The position numbers were made by a program, and so were the translations under genes. A stretch of 64,000 nt of DNA. Source: Bacteroidota bacterium (GTDB lineage Bacteria; Bacteroidota; Bacteroidia; B-17B0; Aurantibacillaceae). The DNA is taken from assembly GCA_016711805.1 (NCBI GenBank), contig JADJSH010000014.1, positions 124,001-188,000 on the forward strand, in the 5' to 3' direction. Positions 43,193 through 50,866 of this stretch are shown here, piece after piece (within the stretch, counting starts at the first letter, position 1; the number at the start of each line of letters is the position of its first letter). The notes beneath the pieces were generated by a model. The model made no database searches and was not told where the DNA came from. It saw nothing but the letters and a program-made list of their open reading frames with translations.

Positions 43193-45079
43193 TTATTTAT
43201 TTTCCGGCGGTGCAGGCGGATCTTGCGGTTCTAGTGGTTGTTTTTTCTTTGTTGTTTTTTTAACACCGTTTTTATCAATCACTACTTTTGTTTTTTTAGT
43301 ATTAATATTTATTCCATTACTATCAATTTTTATTTGAGCATCATTAGAATTGATATCAACACCATTCACATTTATTTTTACATTTTTTTCGATATTAACT
43401 TCTTCATCTAATCCATTGATATGATCTCCAACCGAAATTAATCCATCACAATCCAAACATCTTAATCCATTTTCAGTCATCATCCAACGGCGATTAATCA
43501 TATCTCCATCGTACGTATTAGTTACGTTTTCGATATCATAAATCATGTTTTCTAAAGATTTATCCAAGTAAATTACTTTACCAACAGGTAATTTTACAAT
43601 AATACTTAAGTCCTGTACTCTAAATTTGTCTGCATTATTTACTTTAAATAAATTATCAAACTCAATTAAGCTATCAGTTTGAGAAACAACATAAGAAATA
43701 TTTTTTGCTCGATCAGAAGCTGTAGCTTTATTACCACCTTTTGCTTCTTTTACAATAACCATTTCAATTCTATCGGTTTGAGATTTAATGATATTTAATT
43801 GAGCGTGACCTAATAAATATTTTACTCCGTTATTTGTGCCAATCATGTAATCATTATCACCTCTGCTATGACGACGGTAATTTTTTTCTCCCTCTTCGTC
43901 ATCATCGCTCTCATGCAACTCTGCTGAATTAACAGGGGTTTCATGCATTTTTAAATACAAAGTATCTTTTTGAACTACCGAAAAATTCTCTCTCACTTTG
44001 GCTGTTTTATTAAAATCACTACCTGTTTTAATACCAACATATAACACCATTAAAAAACCAATCAACCAAATAATTCCGGCACTTAAGTTTACCCAACGGT
44101 TAGAATATTTGATTTTGAATAGAATTTTTACACCACCATAAATCATCATAATAATTGGAACACCTGCAAACATAATTAGTCCAAAAATGCCTAAGTAAAA
44201 ATCTTGACCATCTAATAGTAATAAATCAATCCAATCTCCGCCATTGCTACTGTCTGTCATAAATGACAAGCCAAAAATTGAACTTGATAATCCTAAAAAG
44301 AAAATTATTCCAATAATCACCATAAAAACACCAATCACTTTTATCATTACTTTACCAATGTTTGTAAGCACATCTGTTAAAAAATCAACAATTTTCTCGG
44401 CTGTATTGCGTGGCATATTTCTTCCATCAGAAGCCATATTTTTAAATTCCTCGCCGTATTTTTCCATGCGCTTTTTTAAATGTTCAGCTTCTTCTTTTAC
44501 AGCTTTTGATATATTATTAATATCTGCTTTTTCGCCTTTCATGGCTAATTTTTCGGCAGTAGTTTTAGCTTCGGGAATTGCTATCCAAAGTATTAAGTAT
44601 AACAAAAAGCCCGTTCCTCCAAAAAAGAACATCAAAAGTAAAGCAATTCTTATCCATACTGGATCAATTCCAAAATAGTGACCAATACCCGAACAAACAC
44701 CACCTAATACTTTACTATCGCCATCGCGGTGCAATCGTTTTTTTATTGGCTCTCCATTATCCGTTGAGGCATAACTATCCGTATTTTCATTGGATGCCGT
44801 CGTATTTTCTGATGCTTCTCCAGCAAACTCTTCTGGTTTGCCCATACTATCCATTACGAAATCTACATCACTCATTAACACTACTTGTTTAACTGGACTC
44901 GTTTTGCTTTGTAGCATTTCCGCAATACGAGCTTCAATGTCGCTCATAATTTCACTACCACCGTCAGCTTTACTAAAATAGCCTTTAATGGTCGATAAGT
45001 ATTTGCTCAACTTATCAAAAGCGTCTTCTTCTATATGAAAAATAATGCCGCTTATATTTATGGTTACTGTTTTATTCAT
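43193..45079 (-). CDS. PspC-domain membrane protein with C-terminal adhesin-like (DUF2807-type) region
   Basis: 628 aa. The N-terminus (1-80) is a small cytosolic domain ('MNKTVTINISGIIFHIEEDA', 'IEARIAEMLQ') often fused to PspC in this phylum. PspC follows at about 110-170 ('KKRLHRDGDSKVLGGVCSGI', 'LLMFFFGGTGFLLYLILWIA'). Four to five further helices cover about 235-350. The rest is soluble, highly acidic at 'ESDDDEEGEKN', and ends with poly-Asn/Asp-type repeats and a Pro-rich tail. Last gene of an operon with a PadR regulator and a small secreted protein; such PadR-PspC pairs are common and taken to respond to envelope stress. Confidence 0.87.
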   Translation of the reverse strand: MNKTVTINISGIIFHIEEDAFDKLSKYLSTIKGYFSKADGGSEIMSDIEARIAEMLQSKTSPVKQVVLMSDVDFVMDSMGKPEEFAGEASENTTASNENTDSYASTDNGEPIKKRLHRDGDSKVLGGVCSGIGHYFGIDPVWIRIALLLMFFFGGTGFLLYLILWIAIPEAKTTAEKLAMKGEKADINNISKAVKEEAEHLKKRMEKYGEEFKNMASDGRNMPRNTAEKIVDFLTDVLTNIGKVMIKVIGVFMVIIGIIFFLGLSSSIFGLSFMTDSSNGGDWIDLLLLDGQDFYLGIFGLIMFAGVPIIMMIYGGVKILFKIKYSNRWVNLSAGIIWLIGFLMVLYVGIKTGSDFNKTAKVRENFSVVQKDTLYLKMHETPVNSAELHESDDDEEGEKNYRRHSRGDNDYMIGTNNGVKYLLGHAQLNIIKSQTDRIEMVIVKEAKGGNKATASDRAKNISYVVSQTDSLIEFDNLFKVNNADKFRVQDLSIIVKLPVGKVIYLDKSLENMIYDIENVTNTYDGDMINRRWMMTENGLRCLDCDGLISVGDHINGLDEEVNIEKNVKINVNGVDINSNDAQIKIDSNGININTKKTKVVIDKNGVKKTTKKKQPLEPQDPPAPPENK

Positions 45080-45114
45080 TTTAATATGTTTTAATATTTT
45101 TAAACTAATTTATT

Positions 45115-45450
45115 TTATTTAGTGTTTTGTACGGTTGTGTTTACGGCATTTACTAATTCTAACCAAGATACTTGAAGTTCGTTAAGATACGTTTGACCTA
45201 TTTCGGTTAAAAAATAATATTTACGTGGTGGCCCCGAAGTGCTTTCTTCCCAACGGTAAGACAGCAAGCCTGTATTTTTTAATCGGGTTAACAGCGGATA
45301 AAGTGTTCCCTCTACTACTACCAACTTTGTTTCTTTTAATTTCTCAATAATTTCGGTAGGATAAGCCTCACCTTGAGAAAGTATAGAAAGTATGCATAGT
45401 TCGAGAACGCCTTTGCGCATTTGTGCTTTAGCATTTTCTGAATTTACCAT
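45115..45450 (-). CDS. PadR-family transcriptional regulator
   Basis: 111 aa, subfamily without a long C-terminal dimerisation domain. Winged helix: 'KGVLELCILSILSQGEAYPT', 'IIEKLKETKLVVVEGTLYPL', 'LTRLKNTGLLSYRWEESTSG', then 'PPRKYYFLTEIGQTYL', the PadR signature. It probably represses its own operon (the 115-aa gene, itself, PspC). An AGTAC-containing inverted repeat upstream of the operon (46025-46061) is the best operator candidate. Three bases separate it from the upstream gene and 35 from the PspC gene. Confidence 0.93.
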   Translation of the reverse strand: MVNSENAKAQMRKGVLELCILSILSQGEAYPTEIIEKLKETKLVVVEGTLYPLLTRLKNTGLLSYRWEESTSGPPRKYYFLTEIGQTYLNELQVSWLELVNAVNTTVQNTK

Positions 45451-45453
45451 GAT

Positions 45454-45801
45454 TTATATTGTTTTAAAATTAAATACTACGCTATATGCGTTATTAGCTT
45501 TTAGGTTACTAAGTTTTAGCTTAGTAAACTGTGTTTCGATTGATTTTTTCAACATTTCATTTGTTGTATTTACAACAACTAAATTCACATTTCCTATTTC
45601 GTTTACTGTAAATACCACATTTACTTTTTCCTCTTTTACAAAATTTAAAAAGTCGGGGAATTTTATGTGTTCTTTTATCGTTTTATTAGCATCCGCTATA
45701 ACTACTGTTTTTGGGGTTCCGTCAACTTTAGCAGATATATTAAAACTAAATAAAACACCGACAGCTAACATGACTATTGATTTTTTTAGAATAGATTTCA
45801 T
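45454..45801 (-). CDS. Small secreted protein with TonB-C-like fold
   Basis: 115 aa, signal peptide ending 'SFNISA'. The mature part ('IKEHIKFPDFLNFVKEEKVN', 'VVFTVNEIGNVNLVVVNTTN', 'EMLKKSIETQFTKLKLSNLK') has the beta-alpha-beta pattern of the TonB/TolA C-terminal fold ('G.V..v.v....'), without the usual proline-rich linker or a membrane anchor. It opens the PadR-PspC operon. Such small proteins are frequent in Bacteroidota and their role is unknown. Confidence 0.7.
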   Translation of the reverse strand: MKSILKKSIVMLAVGVLFSFNISAKVDGTPKTVVIADANKTIKEHIKFPDFLNFVKEEKVNVVFTVNEIGNVNLVVVNTTNEMLKKSIETQFTKLKLSNLKANNAYSVVFNFKTI

Positions 45802-46024
45802 TTTATTATTTTTTAAGTTTAAATTTTAATTTACCATTTTAGATGTTTTAGCTCCTTACTCTTTTCTTATCTCTTCGAGAGTTTCTTATAAGATTCGCGT
45901 TATCTTAAATAAAACTAGATTTGATGTACTTCTCTCTTTTTTAGTCTGCAGAATTAAAAATTAGATTAGTTAAGCTATTTAGTACTATGCCATCTTTGTT
46001 ATTGGGTGACACAAAGATATGAAA

Positions 46025-46061
46025 TTATTTTAGTACCTTGCAACACATAGTACTAAAATAA
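46025..46061. promoter_or_regulatory. Candidate operator: 12-bp inverted repeat with AGTAC cores
   Basis: Perfect inverted repeat TTATTTTAGTAC (46025-46036) and GTACTAAAATAA (46050-46061), 13 bases apart. A further TTTAGTACTA lies near 45978. The site is in the only gap upstream of a PadR-regulated operon and next to the terC promoter. PadR proteins bind inverted repeats; binding by this one is inferred. Confidence 0.6.
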
Positions 46062-46119
46062 ATCATAACTAATTGATAATCAATTGTAATATTTTTTAGG
46101 TAAAGATTTAAAAAGCAAG

Positions 46120-46127
46120 TATATTTG
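46120..46127 (+). promoter_or_regulatory. -7 box of the terC promoter
   Basis: TATATTTG matches the Bacteroidota TAnnTTTG -7 element and is followed by a 16-base leader to the ATG at 46144. No clear -33 TTG at the expected distance. Confidence 0.55.
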
Positions 46128-46143
46128 CACTTTAAATAAAAAT

Positions 46144-46944
46144 ATGCACAGTTTTGCTTCCGATTTAACGAGTTTATTATCCCTAAATGGACTTATAACT
46201 TTACTAACTTTAACCATTTTAGAGATTGTTTTAGGTATTGACAATATTATTTTTATTTCAATCGCTGTAGATAAGCTGCCACGAGAGCAGCAATCAAAAG
46301 CAAGAACAATTGGTTTGTTGCTGGCCTTGGTTGTTAGAACAGTGTTACTCTTTTTTGTAGGTTATATTGCTGGTTTGAAAGAGCCATTTATGCACCTTGG
46401 AGCTTATGGTATTTCGGGGAAAGCTTTAATTTTAATGGGAGGAGGGTTGTTTTTATTAATAAAGACATGGCAAGAGATTCAAGAACATATACATGGTGAT
46501 GAAGATGAAATTGGGCATGGTAAAAAAGGGAAAGCCACTTTTAACGCGATTATCATGCAAATCATCATCATTGATTTTGTATTCTCTTTTGATAGTATTT
46601 TAGCTGCTGTTGGTCTTTCGGGTGTGGTTTTGATTATGGTATCTGCTGTAGTAATCTCAATGATTCTAATGATTCTATTCTCTGGTGTTGTGGCAGATTT
46701 TATTAATAAAAACCCTGGCATTAAAATGATTGCATTATCTTTTTTATTAGTAATTGGTGGTATTTTGGTGGCAGAAGCATTAATTGATAGCTACAACTCT
46801 ACCCTACCTCATGAACAGCACTTTGAATTAAATAAAAATTATGCTTACATCGCATTAGCCTTTGCGATGATGATAGAATTATTCAATATCAAAGAACGTA
46901 AAATTAAACGTGCTAAAGATTTTAAACAACAAGACGAAGAATAG
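46144..46944 (+). CDS. TerC-family integral membrane protein
   Basis: 266 aa with seven to eight helices. TerC signatures are intact: 'LEIVLGIDNIIFISIAVDKL' with its Asp-Asn pair in the first helix, 'QSKARTIGLLLALVVRTVLL', and 'IDFVFSFDSILAAVGLS' with the second acidic pair. Members are linked to tellurite resistance and to Mn2+ export in other bacteria; for this Bacteroidota branch the substrate is not established. A loop rich in His, Asp and Glu ('EIQEHIHGDEDEIGHGKKG') could bind metal. Convergent with recO, one base apart. Confidence 0.9.
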   Translation: MHSFASDLTSLLSLNGLITLLTLTILEIVLGIDNIIFISIAVDKLPREQQSKARTIGLLLALVVRTVLLFFVGYIAGLKEPFMHLGAYGISGKALILMGGGLFLLIKTWQEIQEHIHGDEDEIGHGKKGKATFNAIIMQIIIIDFVFSFDSILAAVGLSGVVLIMVSAVVISMILMILFSGVVADFINKNPGIKMIALSFLLVIGGILVAEALIDSYNSTLPHEQHFELNKNYAYIALAFAMMIELFNIKERKIKRAKDFKQQDEE

Positions 46945-46945
46945 T

Positions 46946-47671
46946 TTACATCTCGTTAACCATTTCCTGCATTACTCTGTAAGACTTAAGTTCCATCAAA
47001 CCTGGAATCTGCATTTTGTAGTAATGTAACAAACAATCCAAAAGAGCTAAACGCTCGCTCCTATTTATTTTTTTTTGATTAGATAAGGAATAGGAAAATA
47101 AATCGGCAAATAATTCGGATTGCCAATGATCAAAACCTAGCGGAAAACTTTTAGTGGTAGAAAAAAACTTTCCCTCTATTGTATCAAAATAAGCTAACGT
47201 TTTATCTCTATTATTAATTGGATAAAAGCCTAAATGTTTGGTGAGTTCAAATAAAAAATAAATATGTGTATCTATAAAATTATCGTCTGCTTTATCTAAC
47301 CACTGATAGGTATAGCATATTAAATCAAATAAATCATCATTAGGAATTTGCTCTTTTATGCACTTATAAAGAATTTCATTTAAAAACTGTGCAATGCAAA
47401 GCTTACTAAAATTAGATTGTAAATCAGTATAAACAAATAAGCATTTTACTTCGCTAACTTGCTGTACATCTTTATTTTCCTTTAATGAAACAACGCACTC
47501 GATTTGCGTGAGCGGTTGAATAACACCTGACTTAATTTTAGCTTTAGGTCCATTACCAACATTAATATTGGCAGATATTAATCCAAATTCTTTGGTGTAA
47601 ATTTTTGAAATAATTTTTTTATCGGCATATTTTATATTATGCAAAACAATGCCCTGAGTTGTATAGAGCAT
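46946..47671 (-). CDS. recO: DNA repair protein RecO
   Basis: 241 aa. N-terminal OB fold ('YTTQGIVLHNIKYADKKIIS', 'KIYTKEFGLISANINVGNG') and helical C-terminus ('FFSTTKSFPLGFDHW', 'RSERLALLDCLLHYYKMQIP'), typical of Bacteroidota RecO, which lacks some of the zinc-binding cysteines found in other phyla. It anneals SSB-coated single strands and loads RecA with RecR. Its ATG overlaps the porZ stop (TAATG at 47669-47673), so the two are translationally coupled, a gene pair common in the phylum. Confidence 0.9.
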   Translation of the reverse strand: MLYTTQGIVLHNIKYADKKIISKIYTKEFGLISANINVGNGPKAKIKSGVIQPLTQIECVVSLKENKDVQQVSEVKCLFVYTDLQSNFSKLCIAQFLNEILYKCIKEQIPNDDLFDLICYTYQWLDKADDNFIDTHIYFLFELTKHLGFYPINNRDKTLAYFDTIEGKFFSTTKSFPLGFDHWQSELFADLFSYSLSNQKKINRSERLALLDCLLHYYKMQIPGLMELKSYRVMQEMVNEM

Positions 47672-50004
47672 TAATTTACAATCAATAATTTAGCGGTAGC
47701 ATATCTTTCGCCATCACCTGTAGCGCAATAAATCATATAAGTTCCTGTACTTGCTTTTTTACCACCAAAGGTGCTCATATTCCATTCTATTTGTCCACCT
47801 TGAGATTTAGCTGTCCAAACCAAATTACCGCTAAGATCTGTAATTTTCACATCAGATTCATCCATTAAACCTGTAATAACTACAGAACCCGAATAACCTG
47901 GTTTTACTGGATTAGGATATGCGTGAACTTTTGTAAATTCTTCAAATCCTTTTATAAATGCTGTTCTAAAAGATTGTATTCCAATATCTGTCGCCATAAA
48001 AACATCACCTGTTGTTTCATCAGTTACAATATCTTTAATATAATTAGAATACAAAGGGCTGTTTTCTGCAGTAAAATGGAAAATCTCTTGTTGACCATCG
48101 GGAGAGAAACAATACACTCCCGAGCTTTCTGTTCCTACCCATTTTCTGTTAACCCCATCAACCGCTAATGCCGTAATGACATCATTTTCTAATAGTATTT
48201 GTACATAACCATCTTGTTCAATTAAAATTTGCTGACTATCCCAATTATTATTAGTAAAAACATTTTCTGGATTATAAACTACAGAAATTCCTTTGGCTGT
48301 TCCTAACCAAACATGTCCGTCTCTATCCGTGCACATAGATCTAATATCAACTGAAGGTAAATGTCCATTACCAACAGCGGTACTTAACAATTTTGTATTA
48401 GATGCATTAGGTTGTGATAAACCAACTACATCTTTATAAACCATTAAACCATATCCTCGTGCTAGTATTATCCATGCCTGGTCGTATTTGTCAAAAATGA
48501 TTTTCGACATATATGGCTTAACTACAACCCCCTCAAAATCTAATAATGTCCAAGCGTTACTAGGATTTTTAACAGATATACAGTATCTACCAAGTGTAAT
48601 TGCAGCCCATACTTTAGAATAATTATCAATACTTATACCAGAAACCCTAAGATCAGCGCCGCCATCTGCTCCTACTATGGGACTATTACCATAACTGTAA
48701 ATTCCAGTTTGACCATCTTTTACATCTATAACCCCAAAAACCATTCCTGCAAATGCTACATGATTTTTGTCGTTTGGGTCGATTGCTACAGCCGTAATAT
48801 CACCAACTGTATTTGGTACAACATCTCCCATGGATGACCATTCATTGTTTTCAAATTTATTAGGTTTCTCAGGCCTATACTGAGGATTAACTGTTTCACC
48901 TACATTAATTGGAGCAACAACTAACTTCCCATCTTTTATATCTATGTCATTTACTAAATTGTTTTCAGGTCCGTTTAAACTAATTTTATCATTAGGACCA
49001 TACCCTCCCCCAGACTTAATTAAACCTAGCTTTCTATCTGCTATAAAAAATTTATTATTGTCATAATATACATCATTTATTAGAGCTGTGGTAGTTGCAT
49101 AAGTCGTTATATAATTCAAAAAAGTGCCTGCTGCGTTATATTCCTTTAATCCAAATTGATCTAAAATCAACAACTTACCGTATTTAGAGTAATCATATAA
49201 TTTTATGTTTTCGTTGCCCGTATAATTACTATTGATTGAATATTTGATCCATCCTAAAGGTGTATATTTGTATAAAGTATCTTTTGGAGAATCATTTGAC
49301 TTTAATCTTTCTGAATAATTAGTAATTAATGTGCCGTTGTAATTAACAATTGCGTTATAAGGCCCTGGCGCTAAACCAACATTTAAAGGTTTCCAATTTT
49401 GGTAAAAACTTAAATTAGCATTTAGTTTCCCATAAAACACACCGTTGGAAGTGGCTGCAAATATAGCGGTATCATTTTTGGTAACTTGATGTATTTCCAA
49501 ATTTGTTGTTGCTGATCCAATGTAATACGTATCTTTTATTTCTAATTTATCCGTATCAAAAACTATAATACCAAAACCACAAGAAATATAGGCTAATTTT
49601 CCACTAAAATAAACTTCATTAATAACTTTTTTACCCGTAATAATTTTTCTTTTTATATCAGCAATATTTATAATTTCATCTTTTTCATCATTTGGTTTTA
49701 TGACATCGATATTGGTATTGTCATAAACCACAATTAATAAATCGTTATAATCATTCTTTCGCAACAATTTAACTCCAACATCAGACAAACCTTCTATTTT
49801 AGTTAGTTTTCTAATTCTATTATCTCGTTCATCAAAAACTGCTAAACCAGACCCGTTAGAAACATATACTTTACTACCCACTTTTGATACACTATTGGCG
49901 TTACTGTACGATAAATGATCTAACCATTGTCCTATCTTTACTTGCGAAAAAGAAAATAGGCTAGATATAATAAATAAGAGAGAAAATATTTTTTTTGATT
50001 GCAT
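47671..50004 (-). CDS. porZ: PorZ-like T9SS attachment-complex beta-propeller protein
   Basis: 777 aa, signal peptide ending 'LFSFSQ'. Two seven-bladed propellers: the first begins 'KIGQWLDHLSYSNANSVSKV', the PorZ N-terminal propeller signature, and the second includes two-component-regulator propeller blades ('DIRSMCTDRDGHVWLGTAKG', 'ALAVDGVNRKWVGTESSG'). The end is a type A sorting domain ('VHAYPNPVKPGYSGSVVITG', 'STGTYMIYCATGDGERY'). In Porphyromonas PorZ belongs to the PorU-PorV-PorQ-PorZ complex and binds A-LPS so that cleaved cargo is joined to it. That makes this gene the functional link between the many T9SS cargoes here and LPS. Precedes recO. Confidence 0.88.
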   Translation of the reverse strand: MQSKKIFSLLFIISSLFSFSQVKIGQWLDHLSYSNANSVSKVGSKVYVSNGSGLAVFDERDNRIRKLTKIEGLSDVGVKLLRKNDYNDLLIVVYDNTNIDVIKPNDEKDEIINIADIKRKIITGKKVINEVYFSGKLAYISCGFGIIVFDTDKLEIKDTYYIGSATTNLEIHQVTKNDTAIFAATSNGVFYGKLNANLSFYQNWKPLNVGLAPGPYNAIVNYNGTLITNYSERLKSNDSPKDTLYKYTPLGWIKYSINSNYTGNENIKLYDYSKYGKLLILDQFGLKEYNAAGTFLNYITTYATTTALINDVYYDNNKFFIADRKLGLIKSGGGYGPNDKISLNGPENNLVNDIDIKDGKLVVAPINVGETVNPQYRPEKPNKFENNEWSSMGDVVPNTVGDITAVAIDPNDKNHVAFAGMVFGVIDVKDGQTGIYSYGNSPIVGADGGADLRVSGISIDNYSKVWAAITLGRYCISVKNPSNAWTLLDFEGVVVKPYMSKIIFDKYDQAWIILARGYGLMVYKDVVGLSQPNASNTKLLSTAVGNGHLPSVDIRSMCTDRDGHVWLGTAKGISVVYNPENVFTNNNWDSQQILIEQDGYVQILLENDVITALAVDGVNRKWVGTESSGVYCFSPDGQQEIFHFTAENSPLYSNYIKDIVTDETTGDVFMATDIGIQSFRTAFIKGFEEFTKVHAYPNPVKPGYSGSVVITGLMDESDVKITDLSGNLVWTAKSQGGQIEWNMSTFGGKKASTGTYMIYCATGDGERYATAKLLIVN

Positions 50005-50062
50005 ACTGTATTAACGTAGTTTAAAGTAAAATATTGTAATAACCAAGCATAAATTTAATACT

Positions 50063-50070
50063 TATATTTG
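50063..50070 (+). promoter_or_regulatory. -7 box of the tRNA-Arg promoter
   Basis: TATATTTG, an exact TAnnTTTG match, ends 11 bases before the first base of the tRNA. No good -33 TTG at normal spacing. Confidence 0.55.
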
Positions 50071-50081
50071 TAATTATATAA

Positions 50082-50153
50082 GGCTTTGTAGTACAATGGA
50101 TAGTATTTGGGTTTCCGAAGCCTACGATCCAGGTTCGATTCCTGGCAGAGCCA
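50082..50153 (+). tRNA. tRNA-Arg (anticodon CCG)
   Basis: Seventy-two bases fold as a cloverleaf: acceptor GGCTTTG pairs with CAGAGCC (one G-T), discriminator A at 50153, anticodon loop TTCCGAA giving CCG, and T-arm CCAGG-TTCGATT-CCTGG. CCA is not encoded after the discriminator (next bases CTTTT). It is isolated, with its own -7 box and terminator. Confidence 0.95.
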
Positions 50154-50160
50154 CTTTTCT

Positions 50161-50182
50161 AAGACCTTTTTAGGTCTTTTTT
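50161..50182 (+). terminator. Intrinsic terminator of the tRNA-Arg gene
   Basis: AAGACCT / AGGTCTT, a seven-base perfect stem with a TTTT loop, followed by a T run, seven bases after the tRNA. Confidence 0.9.
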
Positions 50183-50201
50183 ACAAAATTTATTAAAAAA
50201 A

Positions 50202-50230
50202 TTTGAAATATTAAATATTCTGTATATTTG
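50202..50230 (+). promoter_or_regulatory. Bacteroidota -33/-7 promoter
   Basis: TTTG (50202-50205), 17 bases, then TATATTTG (50223-50230). This is the best promoter match in the window. Transcription should begin near 50236-50237, at or next to the TTG start codon of the following gene, so the message may be leaderless. Confidence 0.6.
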
Positions 50231-50235
50231 TACTG

Positions 50236-50568
50236 TTGAAACCAAAATTTAAAATACTTTTTTCATCACTTTTACTTGCCGTTGTATTATTTGCAGCAGT
50301 ACCTAAAGTATATATCCATTCTTTACTTGGCCACACTCATACAATTATAAATAGCATAAGTGGTGATGTTAATGTAAACGAGCAAGAAGGTACTCAAGAT
50401 TGTAATTTTGAGAAATTTGATACTCCTGTTTACTATACCGTTTTTAAATTCATATTAAACTTTTTGCCTTTAAAAGAAGCGAAACAAACCTCTTTCTTTT
50501 ACTATCAAAAATCAATACCAAAACTTCATTACAATACGTCTCTTTTAAGAGGTCCACCAATGGCTTAA
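50236..50568 (+). CDS. Small membrane-anchored or secreted protein upstream of a TonB receptor
   Basis: 110 aa. An N-terminal hydrophobic segment ('ILFSSLLLAVVLFAAVPKVY') is followed by a short His-containing 'IHSLLGHTHTII' and a C-terminal helix. No other ATG, GTG or TTG exists in the signal region, so the TTG at 50236 must be the start. Proteins of this type are often encoded ahead of TonB receptors for metals in Bacteroidota, as here with the receptor at 50867. The metal role is an inference from that context and the histidines; no catalytic domain is visible. Confidence 0.6.
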   Translation: MKPKFKILFSSLLLAVVLFAAVPKVYIHSLLGHTHTIINSISGDVNVNEQEGTQDCNFEKFDTPVYYTVFKFILNFLPLKEAKQTSFFYYQKSIPKLHYNTSLLRGPPMA

Positions 50569-50613
50569 TTTATTTGATTAAATAAATGAGTTATTAACCT
50601 ATTAAAACAAAAG

Positions 50614-50823
50614 TTGAAGTTTATACCCTTAGCGATTATTCGCTTTTATCAATACGCAATTTCTCCCTTACTAAAGCCATCATGCCGCTTTACTCCTTCT
50701 TGTTCGCAATATGGATTAGATGCTGTAAACAAATACGGTGCTTTTAAAGGAAGTTGGATGGCTTTAAAGCGAATTTTTCGTTGCCATCCTTGGGGAGGAA
50801 GTGGTTACGATCCGGTAAAATAA
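50614..50823 (+). CDS. yidD: Membrane protein insertion efficiency factor YidD
   Basis: 69 aa, complete. The family core is perfect: 'IRFYQYAISPLLKPSCRFTP', 'SCSQYGLDAVNKYG', 'RIFRCHPWGGSGYDPV', including the three conserved cysteines. YidD assists YidC-dependent membrane protein insertion, probably as a palmitoyl-modified peripheral membrane protein. TTG start. It is 45 bases after the small secreted protein and 43 before the TonB receptor, so may share their transcript, which is unusual since YidD is generally near rnpA/yidC. Confidence 0.93.
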   Translation: MKFIPLAIIRFYQYAISPLLKPSCRFTPSCSQYGLDAVNKYGAFKGSWMALKRIFRCHPWGGSGYDPVK

Positions 50824-50866
50824 ACTTCTTTAAATCACAAAAAACAAAAAAATTCCTATCTTAATT

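Larger units (their letters stand above)
45802..46143. other. 342-base intergenic region between divergent PadR operon and terC
   Basis: No open frame of note. It holds the divergent promoters: for terC a TATATTTG box at 46120, and toward the PadR operon an AGTAC inverted repeat at 46025-46061 plus another TTTAGTACTA half-site near 45978-45987. A weak CTCTTCGAGAG hairpin near 45867-45877 is probably chance. No RNA gene was found. Confidence 0.6.

Noticed and set aside
44244..44678. 144-codon open frame on the plus strand inside the PspC-domain gene.
   Set aside because: It is antisense to a well-supported gene, has no homology I can see and no start signal; it is a by-product of the coding bias of the opposite strand.
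45392..45829. 145-codon plus-strand frame across the PadR and small secreted protein genes.
   Set aside because: Antisense to two recognised genes and with no recognisable domain.
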